DNA from: Cytobacillus sp. IB215665
GTDB lineage: Bacteria > Bacillota > Bacilli > Bacillales > SM2101
Length of the DNA: 64,000 bases
Direction of reading: 5' to 3'
Assembly (NCBI RefSeq): GCF_033963835.1
Contig: NZ_JAXBME010000001.1
Location: forward strand, 426,415 to 490,414
The position numbers and the translations under genes are program-made. Numbering within the stretch: position 1 is the stretch's first letter; each line of letters begins with the position of its first letter. Below the pieces are notes generated by a model. The model was not told the DNA's origin and searched no databases. It saw nothing but the letters and a program-made list of their open reading frames with translations. This document shows, in pieces, positions 63,961-64,000 of this stretch.

Positions 63961-64000
63961 TGAATATAGATAATAACGATATTTTAATTCGATTACGATA
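63961..64000 (+). CDS. DUF1456-family protein, 5' end only
   Basis: Only 13 codons before the window ends: MNIDNNDILIRLRY. The N-terminal NNDILIRLRY pattern is that of DUF1456 (YehS-like) proteins, of unknown function. CAGGAGG lies 8 bases before the ATG. Confidence 0.55.

Noticed and set aside
49500..64000. Prophage or integrative element
   Set aside because: Despite lying next to ssrA, a frequent integration site, there is no integrase, no phage structural gene and no duplicated ssrA 3' end visible in the window.

Overview
The window comes from a low-GC Firmicute of the family Bacillaceae. The core gene order ppaX-yvoF, hisZGDBHAFI, trxB, yvcI-rapZ-yvcK-whiA-crh, clpP, sigL/rpoN, cggR-gapA-pgk-tpiA-gpmI-eno, secG and est-rnr-smpB-ssrA matches the ppaX-to-ssrA section of Bacillus chromosomes. 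Ribosome binding sites are strong GGAGG types, starts are often GTG or TTG, and CggR, CtsR and cre operators fit Bacillus consensus sequences. The species cannot be named from the sequence alone.

Layout. 1-11.8 kb: ppaX and an acyltransferase; a minus-strand CPA2 cation/proton antiporter behind a yybP-ykoY (manganese) riboswitch; the complete eight-gene histidine operon; a DHA2 drug exporter. 12.3-20 kb: a TPR protein, trxB, the Nudix/rapZ/yvcK/whiA/crh block and clpP with a CtsR-controlled promoter. 20.2-29.7 kb: tRNA-Arg(CCG), a tandem array of intergenic repeats, rpoN, a glutaredoxin-like protein and the CggR-controlled lower glycolysis operon. 29.8-44.1 kb: an accessory stretch splitting the usual eno/secG/est neighbourhood. 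It holds an aldehyde dehydrogenase, a DJ-1/PfpI protein with a divergent LysR regulator, secG, an unusual ion-channel-like protein, two SDR oxidoreductases and a full arginine deiminase operon (arcA-arcB-arcD-like-arcC) with a Crp/Fnr-type regulator. 44.7-49.1 kb: est, rnr, smpB and tmRNA.

49.5-64 kb, downstream of ssrA (a common insertion site for accessory DNA): two eight-repeat YVTN beta-propeller proteins, a membrane-anchored serine hydrolase, a peptidase E-like protein, an AraC-type regulator split from its GyrI-like effector domain, a small exporter-like protein, a HEAT-repeat protein and a C45-type acyltransferase. It also holds several broken genes: a lipoprotein, an S-layer-homology protein, a possible toxin-like C-terminus and a secreted peptide. 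This part is peppered with at least ten copies of a hairpin element with terminal inverted repeats that I do not see in the first 50 kb. The last 40 bases start a DUF1456-type gene cut by the window edge.

How it fits together: the window joins anabolic housekeeping (histidine, thioredoxin reduction), carbon control (Crh, CggR, cre at arcA), glycolysis, anaerobic ATP from arginine, and RNA/protein quality control (RNase R, SmpB-tmRNA, ClpP). The most novel material is non-coding: a riboswitch with a readable ON mechanism, a MITE-like family in four copies (11.9-51.3 kb), the 120-bp tandem repeat at 20.3-20.7 kb, and the covarying hairpin family at 51-62.7 kb.
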